Origin: DATFBY01 sp035253585
Lineage (GTDB): Bacteria; Gemmatimonadota; Gemmatimonadetes; Gemmatimonadales; Gemmatimonadaceae
Direction of reading: 5' to 3'
DNA length: 31,632 nt
Assembly: GCA_035253585.1 (NCBI GenBank)
Contig: DATFBY010000039.1
Coordinates: 1 to 31,632, forward strand
This document shows positions 1 to 8,394 of the stretch, piece after piece. The first letter of the stretch is position 1. Each line of letters starts with the position of its first letter. The notes under the pieces were generated by a model. That model was not told the DNA's origin. It searched no databases and worked only from the letters and a program-made list of their open reading frames with translations. The position numbers and the translations under genes are program-made.

Positions 1-7
1 CCCCGCC

Positions 8-727
8 ATGACCACAGTAGACCTGCTGGCGATCGCGGCCCACCGCGACGACGTGGAGCTCACCTGCGGTGGGACGTTGATCAAAGCAGTAATGCTGGGG
101 CGACGAACGGCCGTCATCGATCTCACGCAGGGAGAGGCAGGAACACGCGGCTCCGCGGAGCTCCGAGCGAGCGAGGCGAGCCGCGCGGCGGAGATCATGG
201 GTTTGAGCGCACGTGTCAATCTCGGCTTGACGGATGCGGGACTGATGAACACTCCGGAAACGCGCATGGAATTGGCGCGCGCCATCCGTCGCTTCCAGCC
301 GCGCGTCGTGATCGCGCCGGCGCGTGACGGTCGTCACCCTGATCATCGAGTCGCCGCCGAGCTCGTGCGCGATGCCTGCTTCGTGGCCGGGCTGCAGAAA
401 GTCGCGCCCGACGTCCCCAAGCATCGTCCGCACAAGGTCGTTCACTGCATGACTTATCGAGAGGATCCGATCAAGCCGACGTTCGTGGTCGACATTTCGG
501 ATGCGTTCGAGCGGAAGCTCGAGGCGATCCGCTGCTACGGCTCACAGTTCGACGGTGTGGTACAGGGCGGCGAAGTGTTCCCCAACGGCGAGCCGCTGTA
601 CGATGTCGTTCGCATCCAGGCAGCGCACTATGGCACGCTCATCCGCACTCGATATGGCGAGCCCTTCTTCACGTCGGAGACGATGCGCGTCGACGACATC
701 ACCGCCCTCGAGGTGTCCAGCTTTTGA
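8..727 (+). CDS. bshB1: BshB1-like bacillithiol deacetylase (LmbE/PIG-L family)
   Basis: A 239-residue zinc-dependent N-deacetylase of the LmbE/PIG-L fold. The closest match I recognise is BshB1, which removes acetyl from GlcNAc-malate in bacillithiol synthesis in the cytoplasm. The N-terminal metal motif reads AHRDDVE at residues 11-17, so the usual proline of HPDD is arginine while H12 and D15 are kept. The third ligand is H113 in RHPDH (109-113), and the GEAGTRG stretch (42-48) is typical of BshB1. Length is normal for the family. The ATG is only 7 bases from the window edge, but the protein begins where relatives begin, so it looks complete. Its TGA stop overlaps the TTG start of kynA, so the two are probably translationally coupled. 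A different LmbE-type substrate is possible because no other bacillithiol gene is in view. Confidence 0.85.
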   Translation: MTTVDLLAIAAHRDDVELTCGGTLIKAVMLGRRTAVIDLTQGEAGTRGSAELRASEASRAAEIMGLSARVNLGLTDAGLMNTPETRMELARAIRRFQPRVVIAPARDGRHPDHRVAAELVRDACFVAGLQKVAPDVPKHRPHKVVHCMTYREDPIKPTFVVDISDAFERKLEAIRCYGSQFDGVVQGGEVFPNGEPLYDVVRIQAAHYGTLIRTRYGEPFFTSETMRVDDITALEVSSF

Positions 728-1497
728 CTTCTTCGACTTCCGGTCAGCCGGTGCCTGACGAGATCGACTACGGGCGCTATCTCGCGCTCGACGAGCTGCT
801 CGAGCTCCAGCGCCCGCTGTCGCGTCCCGAGCATCCGGATGAGCTCCTTTTCATCGTCGTGCACCAAGCGAGCGAGCTCTGGTTCAAGGTCATCTTGCAC
901 GAGCTCGATGCGCTCGTTAGGCGCCTGGAAGACCGCGACGCGCTGGGTGCCGTCTTCACCGTCAAGCGTGTCAACGCCCTGGTGCGCATCGTCACCGAGC
1001 AGCTCTCGGCACTGGAGACTCTCCCGCCGCAGCGCTTCGCCGAGTTTCGCGGGTATCTGGGAAGCTCCAGCGGCTCGCAGAGCGCGCAGTTTCGCGCCAT
1101 CGAGGCTGCTTCCGGGCTGCGCGAGCCGCACTTTCTCAACGCGCTCGCCGAGCACGGCGCGCCGCCGCCGCTCGTTCAGCGCTGGCTGGATCGCCCCACG
1201 CTTCAGGATCTCTTCGAGCGGCTGGTGGAGAGCGAAGGGCAGACGATCGACAGCGTGTACGAGAGTCGGGTGGACTCACCGTTGTTGCTGTTGGCCGAGG
1301 AGCTCCTGGAGTACGAACAGGGGTTTTCGCGCTGGCGCTTTCTGCACGTGCAGCTCGTCGAGCGGATCATTGGGCCGGGGACGACCGGAACCGGTGGCAC
1401 CCTCGGCGCGCGGTACCTCCAACGCACCGTCTCGCAGAAGTTCTTCCCGAAGCTCTGGGAGCTCAGGAGCCGCTTCTTCGGCGCGAACGCCGAGTGA
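724..1497 (+). CDS. kynA: Tryptophan 2,3-dioxygenase
   Basis: A haem dioxygenase that opens the indole ring of L-tryptophan to give N-formylkynurenine, the first step of the kynurenine pathway. The 257-residue protein carries the family hallmarks: VVHQASELWFK (45-55) with the distal-pocket histidine H47; SGSQSAQFR (116-124) with the substrate-carboxylate arginine R124; the probable proximal haem histidine H208 in WRFLHVQ; and the GTGGT loop (222-226) that binds the substrate amino group. It is somewhat shorter than the roughly 280-300 residues of characterised bacterial enzymes, mainly at the N-terminus. The start is a TTG at 724 that shares bases with the upstream TGA (TTGA). A GTG at 751 is a possible alternative start. 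kynB follows after 7 bases, so both enzymes probably come from one mRNA. Confidence 0.93.
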   Translation: MTSSTSGQPVPDEIDYGRYLALDELLELQRPLSRPEHPDELLFIVVHQASELWFKVILHELDALVRRLEDRDALGAVFTVKRVNALVRIVTEQLSALETLPPQRFAEFRGYLGSSSGSQSAQFRAIEAASGLREPHFLNALAEHGAPPPLVQRWLDRPTLQDLFERLVESEGQTIDSVYESRVDSPLLLLAEELLEYEQGFSRWRFLHVQLVERIIGPGTTGTGGTLGARYLQRTVSQKFFPKLWELRSRFFGANAE

Positions 1498-1504
1498 GTC
1501 GCTC

Positions 1505-2131
1505 ATGGTGACGCTGCACGACATCACGATCGCCGCGGGCACGGGTACGCCCGAATGGCCGGGTGACACGCCTTTCTCCTGCGGATGGCCCTGGTCGATC
1601 GCTGCCGGTGCGAGCGTCAATGTCTCGGCGATCACCATGAGCCCGCACGTCGGCACGCACGCCGATGCCCCGATGCATGTGAAGGACGGATGGCCCGCCT
1701 CGGACTCCCTCGATGCGAGCGTCTTTCTCGGCCCGGTGGCCGTGCGCTCGCTCAACGATGACGAGCACTCGTTAGGCGCGCTTCTGTCCTCGCTTCCCGG
1801 TGATACACGGACCGAGCGGCTGTTGCTGCGCACGGGACAGTCGATCGCCGGAGGGCGGTTTCCCGAGACGTGGCCGGTGCTCACCGTCGACGTTGCCGAG
1901 CAGCTGATCGCCCGTGGGTTGACGCTGCTCGGAGTCGACGCGCCGTCCGTCGATGCGAAGGAGAGCAAGACGCTCGACGTGCATCATGCTCTCTTTCGCG
2001 GTCGCGCCGCGATCGTGGAGAATCTCGATCTCCGCGGGGTGGGCGACGGAGAGTACGAGCTCGTAGCGCTCCCCATGCGCCTGATCGGCGTCGACGCGGC
2101 ACCGGTTCGCGCTTTCCTGCGGATGCGCTGA
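1505..2131 (+). CDS. kynB: Kynurenine formamidase (arylformamidase)
   Basis: A metal-dependent hydrolase of the cyclase family that converts N-formylkynurenine to kynurenine and formate, the step after KynA. The 208-residue protein has the KynB signature HVGTHADAPMH at 48-58, supplying the metal ligands H48, H52, D54 and H58. Other family features are the opening LHDIT near the start, DTPF at 21-24, and the LGVDAPSVD segment in the C-terminal half. The open frame extends much further upstream inside kynA, but homology begins at the ATG at 1505, 7 bases after the kynA stop. No kynU or later pathway gene is present here, so the fate of kynurenine (anthranilate, NAD synthesis or excretion) cannot be read from this window. 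Confidence 0.93.
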   Translation: MVTLHDITIAAGTGTPEWPGDTPFSCGWPWSIAAGASVNVSAITMSPHVGTHADAPMHVKDGWPASDSLDASVFLGPVAVRSLNDDEHSLGALLSSLPGDTRTERLLLRTGQSIAGGRFPETWPVLTVDVAEQLIARGLTLLGVDAPSVDAKESKTLDVHHALFRGRAAIVENLDLRGVGDGEYELVALPMRLIGVDAAPVRAFLRMR

Positions 2132-2180
2132 TCGGCGGTGGTGGCGCGCGTTCGGCCGAATCGTCCTTTAGCCGCGCCCC

Positions 2181-3773
2181 ATGACGACCTCACAGCCTGA
2201 CAACAGCTCCAGCACCGCCAACGTTCGCGCGTGGCTGGTCGCGCGCGCGCCCTGGCTGGCTGCGCTCATCACGCTCGCCGTGATTCTCTTCACCGAGCGC
2301 GCGGGGTGGCCAGTCGGCGTGTTCTACGACGACGGCATCTACCTCGACCTGGCGCGATCGCTCATTGCCGGTGAAGGCTATCGTCACTCGGCGCTTCCCG
2401 GCTCGCCCGCTGGCGTGCATTATCCGCCGCTTTTCCCCGCGTGGCTCGCGGCGTGGTCGTGGCTCCGGTCGCTTTTCGGCGCGCACGATGTCGTCGCGTG
2501 GCTCAAGCTCGGCAACGCGCTCCTCGCGGCGCTCGCCGTGGCGCTCTGGGCGATCTGGGGTGTGAAGCGTCTCTCTTTGCATCCGGTGGTCGCGTCCACG
2601 TTGGCTGCCGCCTCCCTACTCATCGTGCCGGCCCGCGCCGTCACCAGCACCCTATTCTCCGAGCCACTGTCCTGGGTGCTGCTCGCCGCGGCGCTATTGC
2701 TCGCGCCGCGAGGAGGTGTTACGAGCCCGTCGATGCCTAACGAGTCGCCTCCCTCGACGACACGTGTGTGGTTTGGTGCTCTCACGGCGGGCGTGCTTTC
2801 GGTGACCCGCTCGGCCCTCCTCCCATTCACGCTGGCATATGCGCTCGCGTTTCTTCGGGAGCGGTCGACACCGGTTGCGCGCCGAGCGTCGTTGGCAGCG
2901 CTCTGCGTTCTGCCAACGCTGGTCTTCACGCTCTGGACAGCGAGGCACGCCGACGTAATTCCGGACGCCTGGCGCGGCAGCTATGGGACGTATACGTCGA
3001 TGTGGCGCGAGAGCTGGAGCACCCCTGCCGACCTCATCGCACTGGTGGCGAATCAGCTCGCTGGCTTCTGGCGAATTGCGAGCGCGATCTGGTCGGCGCC
3101 CGGTGCGTTGATCGCCTTCGCGGCCATCATGCTCGGCATCATCGCGCTCTGGCGAGTCGACCGCTGGCTGACGATCGGCTTCGCCGGCTATATCGCGCTT
3201 GTTCTCATCTGGCCGATCGAGCCGGATCGCTTCGTGTGGGGTGTACTGCCGCTGATAACGCTGATTGCCGGCATCGGCGCGGCCACCCTCGTTAGGCGAA
3301 TGCGAGCCCGCGGGTGGGCGGCGCTGGCCGTCATCCTGGTGCTTGCACTTCCACTGGGCGCCTGCGGCCGATGGACCATGCGCGGCTATGTAAACAGCGG
3401 ATGGATCGTTCCGCAGGAGATTGCCGCACGTAATGCGGCCCCGCTCGTCCGCTGGGGACGTACGTTGCCGCGCGACGCCACGGTGCTCACCGGAAATGAC
3501 CCGCTATTCGCGCTCGCTACCGGATTGCGGGCCGCGCCCGCCCTTCCACCCGATCTCGGCGAGGCCAGCGGCCGACCGCGATCCACTCCATCGGAGCGAC
3601 TGGAGCGCAGCGCCTGCGCGCTGGGTCGCGGTTGGCTGGCCGTCGGCGACTCGTCCGATCAGGTCGGCGCGGCCTTACGCCAGCTGCTCGGCCGCGGAGG
3701 CTCCCGGCTTTCGGTCAGCCAGCGCGTTCGACTGGAGGGCCGCGGAGAGGCCTGGCTGTTCGCTTGTAGATAG
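2181..3773 (+). CDS. GT-C fold membrane glycosyltransferase (GT39/ArnT-like)
   Basis: A 530-residue polytopic membrane protein resembling the PMT/ArnT group of lipid-linked sugar transferases. After a first membrane helix (about 30-44), the outer loop contains YDDGIYLDLARSL (around 53-65), with an acidic pair in the position of the family's catalytic acidic motif, followed by GEGY and YPPLFPAWLA, both common in this group. Many hydrophobic helices follow up to about residue 400. The C-terminal 130 residues are a soluble, probably periplasmic domain. Acceptor and donor cannot be inferred. It starts 49 bases after kynB on the same strand and ends 64 bases before the cysteine desulfurase; functional linkage to either is not evident. 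The family assignment is moderately certain and the substrate unknown. Confidence 0.75.
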   Translation: MTTSQPDNSSSTANVRAWLVARAPWLAALITLAVILFTERAGWPVGVFYDDGIYLDLARSLIAGEGYRHSALPGSPAGVHYPPLFPAWLAAWSWLRSLFGAHDVVAWLKLGNALLAALAVALWAIWGVKRLSLHPVVASTLAAASLLIVPARAVTSTLFSEPLSWVLLAAALLLAPRGGVTSPSMPNESPPSTTRVWFGALTAGVLSVTRSALLPFTLAYALAFLRERSTPVARRASLAALCVLPTLVFTLWTARHADVIPDAWRGSYGTYTSMWRESWSTPADLIALVANQLAGFWRIASAIWSAPGALIAFAAIMLGIIALWRVDRWLTIGFAGYIALVLIWPIEPDRFVWGVLPLITLIAGIGAATLVRRMRARGWAALAVILVLALPLGACGRWTMRGYVNSGWIVPQEIAARNAAPLVRWGRTLPRDATVLTGNDPLFALATGLRAAPALPPDLGEASGRPRSTPSERLERSACALGRGWLAVGDSSDQVGAALRQLLGRGGSRLSVSQRVRLEGRGEAWLFACR

Positions 3774-3837
3774 CCCTCGGGGCGTAAGTTAGGGCCCGCC
3801 TGCCAAGGCCGGCCGTTCCCGTTAAATTTCTTAGGTT

Positions 3838-5001
3838 ATGCCTGCTCCCATCTACCTCGACCACGCGGCCACGACACCGGTGCGACCGGAGGTTTTCCAG
3901 GCGATGGAGCCCTTCTTTGGGCCGCGCTTCGGTAACCCCTCGAGCACGCATCGGTGGGGGCGCGAAGCGCGCGCGGCACTCGATGAGGCGCGGGAGCGTG
4001 TCGCACTCTGCATTGGCGCTGCTCCCGAGGAGATCTGCTTCACATCGTGCGGTACCGAGGGCGACAACATGGCGGTCCTCGGCGCATGGCGCGCGGCACG
4101 TGGAAGCCCTCGTCGCGCGGTGGTGAGCTCGGCCATCGAGCACAAGGCGATCCTCGCCGCCGTTCACCGGGCGGCACACGAAGGCGCTGAGGAGCGTGTC
4201 GTACCGGTCGACGCGAATGGCGTCGTCGATGTCGGCGCCTTTGCCGCCACGCTGCGCGACGATACCGCGGTTGCGTCGATCATGTGGGTGAACAACGAGA
4301 TCGGCACCATCCAGCCGATCGAAGTGCTGGTGGAAGCGGCGCGGGAGCGCGGCGTGGTGTTCCACACCGATGCCGTGCAGGCGTTCGGCAAGCTGCCGAT
4401 CGACGTTCGGCGACTGATGGTCGACATGCTCACCATCTCCGGCCACAAGATCGGCGCGCCGAAGGGCATTGGCGCGATCTTCATTCGTCGCGGTCTCACC
4501 CTCGAGCCGCTGATGCACGGCGGGTCGCAGGACCGCGGCCGTCGTCCCGGCACCGAGAACGTTGCGTACGCGGTCGGGCTGGCGCGCGCGTGCGAGCTGG
4601 CGATCGAGGAGCGAGAGCACGAGACGGCGCGTTTGCGAGCGCTGCGCGACTCGCTGGAGGCCGCACTCGTGGACCGCGTGCCTGACGCGGTCGTCCACGG
4701 CCGGGGTGCGCAGCGAGCCCCGCACATTCTGAACATCTCGGTGCCGGGTACGGACAGCGAGTCACTGCTCATGGCGCTCGATCTCGCCGGCGTTGCGTGC
4801 TCGAGCGGCTCGGCGTGTCAGAGCGGCAGCGTCGAGCCGTCGCACGTGCTCGCCGCGTTAGGCGTGCCGCGCGAGCTTGCCTCGGCCGCCGTCCGCATGA
4901 GCCTTGGTAAGCTCAGCACCGAGGATTGCGTCAAGCGCGTCTCGGAGCTCTTCCCTGCCCTCATCACCAAGGCGCGCCGGTTGGCCGGCGTGACGACCTG
5001 A
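3838..5001 (+). CDS. Cysteine desulfurase (NifS/IscS family)
   Basis: A PLP-dependent enzyme that takes sulfur from L-cysteine, leaving alanine and an enzyme persulfide. The 387-residue sequence shows YLDHAATTPV at 6-15, EHK at 101-103, the cofactor-binding HTDAVQ at 176-181, the Schiff-base lysine K204 in SGHKIGAPKG, and the persulfide cysteine C327 in SSGSACQSG. Only one base separates its stop from the mnmA start, so its main job is probably to feed sulfur to MnmA for tRNA 2-thiouridine; general Fe-S supply is also possible. The ATG lies just after an AT-rich stretch (3824-3837) that could be a promoter -10 region. I leave the symbol empty because IscS, NifS and a dedicated MnmA partner cannot be told apart here. 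Confidence 0.93.
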   Translation: MPAPIYLDHAATTPVRPEVFQAMEPFFGPRFGNPSSTHRWGREARAALDEARERVALCIGAAPEEICFTSCGTEGDNMAVLGAWRAARGSPRRAVVSSAIEHKAILAAVHRAAHEGAEERVVPVDANGVVDVGAFAATLRDDTAVASIMWVNNEIGTIQPIEVLVEAARERGVVFHTDAVQAFGKLPIDVRRLMVDMLTISGHKIGAPKGIGAIFIRRGLTLEPLMHGGSQDRGRRPGTENVAYAVGLARACELAIEEREHETARLRALRDSLEAALVDRVPDAVVHGRGAQRAPHILNISVPGTDSESLLMALDLAGVACSSGSACQSGSVEPSHVLAALGVPRELASAAVRMSLGKLSTEDCVKRVSELFPALITKARRLAGVTT

Positions 5002-5002
5002 C

Positions 5003-6103
5003 ATGAGCGGCGAGCGCGTCCTGGTCGCCATGTCGGGCGGCGTCGATTCGTCGGTGGCGGCAGCGCTGCTGGTCGAAGCTGGATACGACGTCGTGGGCGC
5101 GACGATGAAGCTGTTCTGCTACGGTGACGATGTTCCCGACCGCCCGTGCTGCTCGCTCGACTCGATCAACGACGCGCGCCGCGTGTGCGAGCGGCTCGGG
5201 ATTCCGCACTACGTGCTGAATCTCGAGAGTGCATTCGGCCGAGATGTCGTGTCGAATTTCGTGACCGAGTACGCGCGCGGCCGTACGCCGATCCCGTGCG
5301 TGCGCTGCAACACGTTCACGAAGTTCCGCGACCTGCTGCGCAAGGCCGACGCGATCGACGCGGGCTTCATTGCGACCGGACACTACGCGCGGGCCGCCGA
5401 TGGCGTGCTCCTGCGCGGACTCGATCGTTCCAAGGATCAGAGCTACTTCCTCTGGGGAATCGATCGCGAAGTGGTGCGTCGGATGCTGCTCCCCGTCGGT
5501 GCTCTCACCAAGCGCGAGACGCGTGAGCGCGCGCACGCCCTCGGACTCGAGGTGGTGGCCGAGAAAGTCGAAAGCCAGGACATCTGCTTCGTGCCCGACG
5601 GCGATCATACCAAGGTACTCGTCAGGCACCTGGGCGGCGACGCGCCGGCGCTCTCGCCGGGACCGATCGTCACGGTCGAGGGGAACGAAGTGGGGACGCA
5701 CGCCGGTTTCGCGCGCTTTACGATCGGACAGCGTCGCGGGCTGCCCGGTGGATACGCGCAGCCGATGTACGTCGTCGACATCCGCCCGTCCGACCGGACC
5801 GTGGTCATCGGTCCGCGTGAAGCACTGTTGGGCCGCGGAGTCGTGGCACGCGACATCAACTGGCTTGTCGACGCCGTGCCGTCGGTCGGCGCGCGAGTCG
5901 ACGTGCAAGTGCGCCATCGTGCCGAGCCCGCGCGCGCCGAGCTCATCCGCGTCGAGCCTGACGAGATCGAGCTGGCGTTCGACGAACCGGTGGCCGCGAT
6001 CACGCCGGGCCAATCGCTCGTGCTTTATGAGGGCGAGCAGCTTATCGGCGGCGGTTTGATCGAGCGGTCGCGTCGCGGCTCCCTTCCGGTGCTCGCCGCT
6101 TAG
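5003..6103 (+). CDS. mnmA: tRNA-specific 2-thiouridylase MnmA
   Basis: An ATP-dependent enzyme that thiolates U34 of the tRNAs for Lys, Glu and Gln. The 366-residue protein begins with the PP-loop SGGVDSS (11-17). The adenylation domain holds the catalytic cysteine C102 in PCVRCNTFTKF, GHYAR (126-130), DQSYFLW (145-151) and the second catalytic cysteine C195 in SQDICFVPDGD. The C-terminal part has GQRRGLPGG-type and beta-barrel segments normal for MnmA. Length is typical. It directly follows the cysteine desulfurase, a common pairing of sulfur donor and user. Its TAG stop overlaps the stop of the convergent amidase gene by 4 bases, and no terminator hairpin is visible between them. Confidence 0.97.
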   Translation: MSGERVLVAMSGGVDSSVAAALLVEAGYDVVGATMKLFCYGDDVPDRPCCSLDSINDARRVCERLGIPHYVLNLESAFGRDVVSNFVTEYARGRTPIPCVRCNTFTKFRDLLRKADAIDAGFIATGHYARAADGVLLRGLDRSKDQSYFLWGIDREVVRRMLLPVGALTKRETRERAHALGLEVVAEKVESQDICFVPDGDHTKVLVRHLGGDAPALSPGPIVTVEGNEVGTHAGFARFTIGQRRGLPGGYAQPMYVVDIRPSDRTVVIGPREALLGRGVVARDINWLVDAVPSVGARVDVQVRHRAEPARAELIRVEPDEIELAFDEPVAAITPGQSLVLYEGEQLIGGGLIERSRRGSLPVLAA

Positions 6104-7773
6104 CCGCCAAGCGGATTCCAGTAGAGTACTGGTTTCCTGCGTTCGACCGCACGCTCGGCGGCGAGAGCCAAGCGCAGTAGAACGTGCTCCTCCCACGGCC
6201 GGCCGATCGCTTGCACTCCGAGTGGTAGCCCGGCGTCGTCGTATCCCGCTGGAAAGGACATCGCCGGGTGACCGGTGAAGTTCGGCGGGACGGCGAATCG
6301 CATTAACTCGTCCAGCATGCCGAGATCCGACTCACCGCGCGCCAGCGCATCAGAGCGAATCCTCGGCGCCGGAATCGCCGTGGCGGGCGTGATGATCGCA
6401 TTCACCTGCGAGAGCGCACGCGCGAAGTGCGCGATCGCACGCGTGCGGATGCGCTGCGCCTGCACATAATCGCCGGAGTGAAAGGCGCGGCCGAGCGCGA
6501 GGTTGACACGAATCTCCGGACTGAAGTCGCCATTGTGCGCCATGTAGGGCAGCATCGCGGCCGCGATCTCGGACCCGATCGTCACCGCGTGGCCGATCCG
6601 CGCCGCATCGAGCTCCGGAATGACGATGTCACGAACCTCTGCTCCCAGCTCCCGGAAGCGCGTGAGCAGCGCCTCGCACGCGCTCACGATCGGCGCCGTC
6701 GCGTGCCGAAGCCACGGCAGGTAGACGCCTAACACCAATCCTCGAAGATCTTCGCGTCCGATGTCGTCGAAGCGAGGCGGCGGCTGGTGCAGCGACATGG
6801 GATCGTTCGGGTCGGGTCCCGCCAGCACAGTGTAGGCAAGAGCTGAATCGGTGGCGCTCCCGGTAATCGCGCCGAGATGCGCCACGCTCCAGCAGAGCGG
6901 CGTCGCGCCGTACTCGCTCACGCGACCGAACGTCGGCTTGAGGCCGAAGACGCCGCACAACGCGGCTGGGATGCGAATGGAGCCACCGCCATCGGCACCG
7001 ATTGCAACGGGGCACAGTCCGGCGGCGACCGCCGTAGCCGACCCGCTCGAGCTGCCGCCAGTGTGATGCGCCGGCGCGTACGGATTACGAGGCGTGCCAT
7101 GGTGAATGTTGAGACCGGTGACGCCGGCGCCGACCTCGTGCATGTTGGTCTTGCCGAAGAGGAGCGCCCCGGCCGCGCGCATGCGGGCAACGACGGTGGA
7201 ATCCGAGCGCGCTGGATGCTTCCCCAGAAATTTCGTTCCGACCGACGTCGGATAAGGCACCTGATCGACTTCGTCCTTGGTCGCAACCGGGACTCCATCG
7301 AAGGCGCCCAGTGGCCGCCCAGCTCTCCATCTCTCGGTCGATGCACGTGCCTGACTTAGCACGTCGTTCCGGTCACTTCGAATGACGGCGCGCAGTGGAG
7401 GATCGTTCGCCTCGCCGGCCGCGATGGCGTCGAGCAGCCGACGAGCGACGTCGTCCGGGGTCGTCCGGCCCTCACGGTAGGCGCGCGCATAGTCGGCCAC
7501 CGATGGAAAGCGGAAGCCGCGAGGCGCGCCCAGCGGGCGCTCCATGTCGAGTGGAAGGGGTGCGCGCTGTCCGTCACCGTGTACGAAGTGGATCGGAACG
7601 TACGTCGGCACTTCATCGGCGCGCGTGTGATGCAGGCGATCGATTCCGGCGTCGCGCAGCAGCTTGGCGCGAAGTGCCGCCCCGGTCACCGCATTTTCAA
7701 GCAGCGTCGCTACGAGCCCCAGCGTGCCGCCACCGACGCGCGGGAGCCGGAGCGACCGCAGGTCGTACGTCAT
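6100..7773 (-). CDS. Amidase signature family hydrolase
   Basis: A 557-residue amidase-signature enzyme. The Ser-cisSer-Lys catalytic machinery is visible: the lysine K166 in VPVATKDE, the GGSSSGS loop at 239-245, and the nucleophile S265 in DGGGSIRIPA. About 90 N-terminal residues precede the usual domain, which seems to start near the FPSVADYARAYREG segment. The overall pattern resembles stand-alone amidases of the FAAH or 6-aminohexanoate-cyclic-dimer-hydrolase type rather than GatA, because no gatB or gatC is nearby. The substrate is unknown. The upstream DinB-like gene ends 4 bases before this ATG, so the two are probably co-transcribed. Its 3' end overlaps mnmA on the opposite strand. 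Confidence 0.87.
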   Translation of the reverse strand: MTYDLRSLRLPRVGGGTLGLVATLLENAVTGAALRAKLLRDAGIDRLHHTRADEVPTYVPIHFVHGDGQRAPLPLDMERPLGAPRGFRFPSVADYARAYREGRTTPDDVARRLLDAIAAGEANDPPLRAVIRSDRNDVLSQARASTERWRAGRPLGAFDGVPVATKDEVDQVPYPTSVGTKFLGKHPARSDSTVVARMRAAGALLFGKTNMHEVGAGVTGLNIHHGTPRNPYAPAHHTGGSSSGSATAVAAGLCPVAIGADGGGSIRIPAALCGVFGLKPTFGRVSEYGATPLCWSVAHLGAITGSATDSALAYTVLAGPDPNDPMSLHQPPPRFDDIGREDLRGLVLGVYLPWLRHATAPIVSACEALLTRFRELGAEVRDIVIPELDAARIGHAVTIGSEIAAAMLPYMAHNGDFSPEIRVNLALGRAFHSGDYVQAQRIRTRAIAHFARALSQVNAIITPATAIPAPRIRSDALARGESDLGMLDELMRFAVPPNFTGHPAMSFPAGYDDAGLPLGVQAIGRPWEEHVLLRLALAAERAVERRKPVLYWNPLGG

Positions 7774-7777
7774 CTAG

Positions 7778-8338
7778 TTAGGCAAGACCGTACCGAACCC
7801 GCAGCTGCTCGAGATGGTGGCGCTCGTGCCCGGCGATGATGAATGCCATGGCGCGTGGCGTGAACTCGTTGCCGTTGGCCACGCCGCGGCGAAGCAACTC
7901 GTCGTCGGAGAGCGACCGGAAGAACGAGATGTTGGCGAGCCGCACCAGACGCATTTCCTCCAACGTCTCGCGCAGCGGACGCCGGTCGAACGTTGCGCCA
8001 CGCACGAAATCATCCTGCTCGAAGCCCGGCAGCTCGGTACGATCGCCTCGGGCGGCTCGGAGCGCGCGATACGCCATTATCCGCTCCGTGTCGAGCATGT
8101 GGCCCGCTACGTCCTTGATGCTCCATTTTCCCGAGGCGTAACGATAGCTCCCACGCTCTTCCGCGACGCTGCCGAGCAGCGTGGCGGTCTCGTCGAGCTG
8201 TCTCGTCAGCGTGACTAGCACGTCTCCATCGGGCACGCGCGCGATGTAGCCGGCAAAGCCCTGGGCGTATTCGTCGGGCGCCGGGCGCTGCCGCAGCGCT
8301 TCGGCGGTTTCTTCGGCGTCGGTGATCATGTGCGTCAT
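7778..8338 (-). CDS. DinB-fold metal-binding protein
   Basis: A 186-residue DinB/YfiT-type four-helix bundle protein. The putative metal triad is H80 in KDVAGHMLDTER plus the pair H171 and H175 in GHERHH. The SGKWSIKDVAGH segment (69-80) is characteristic of the DinB_2 group. Members are usually small metal-dependent, often thiol-dependent, hydrolases or transferases; several act in bacillithiol or mycothiol metabolism. That is worth noting because a bshB1-like gene lies in this window, but a link is only inference. Two possible ATGs (8338 and 8329) lie three codons apart and neither has a clear ribosome site. It sits directly upstream of the amidase. Confidence 0.83.
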   Translation of the reverse strand: MTHMITDAEETAEALRQRPAPDEYAQGFAGYIARVPDGDVLVTLTRQLDETATLLGSVAEERGSYRYASGKWSIKDVAGHMLDTERIMAYRALRAARGDRTELPGFEQDDFVRGATFDRRPLRETLEEMRLVRLANISFFRSLSDDELLRRGVANGNEFTPRAMAFIIAGHERHHLEQLRVRYGLA

Positions 8339-8394
8339 GTTCGAGGTGAGTCTGCTAAGCTACGGCATCCGCGCGACCGCGGCGAGGCCGCGAG

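Noticed and set aside
839..1504. N-terminal extension of kynB inside kynA
   Set aside because: The extra residues are Ser/Arg-rich shadow of kynA; the KynB domain begins at 1505.
3715..4725. Minus-strand open frame of 336 codons
   Set aside because: Antisense to the cysteine desulfurase, whose motifs are complete; no own motifs.
4964..6196. Minus-strand open frame of 410 codons
   Set aside because: Antisense to mnmA; composition is that of a shadow frame.
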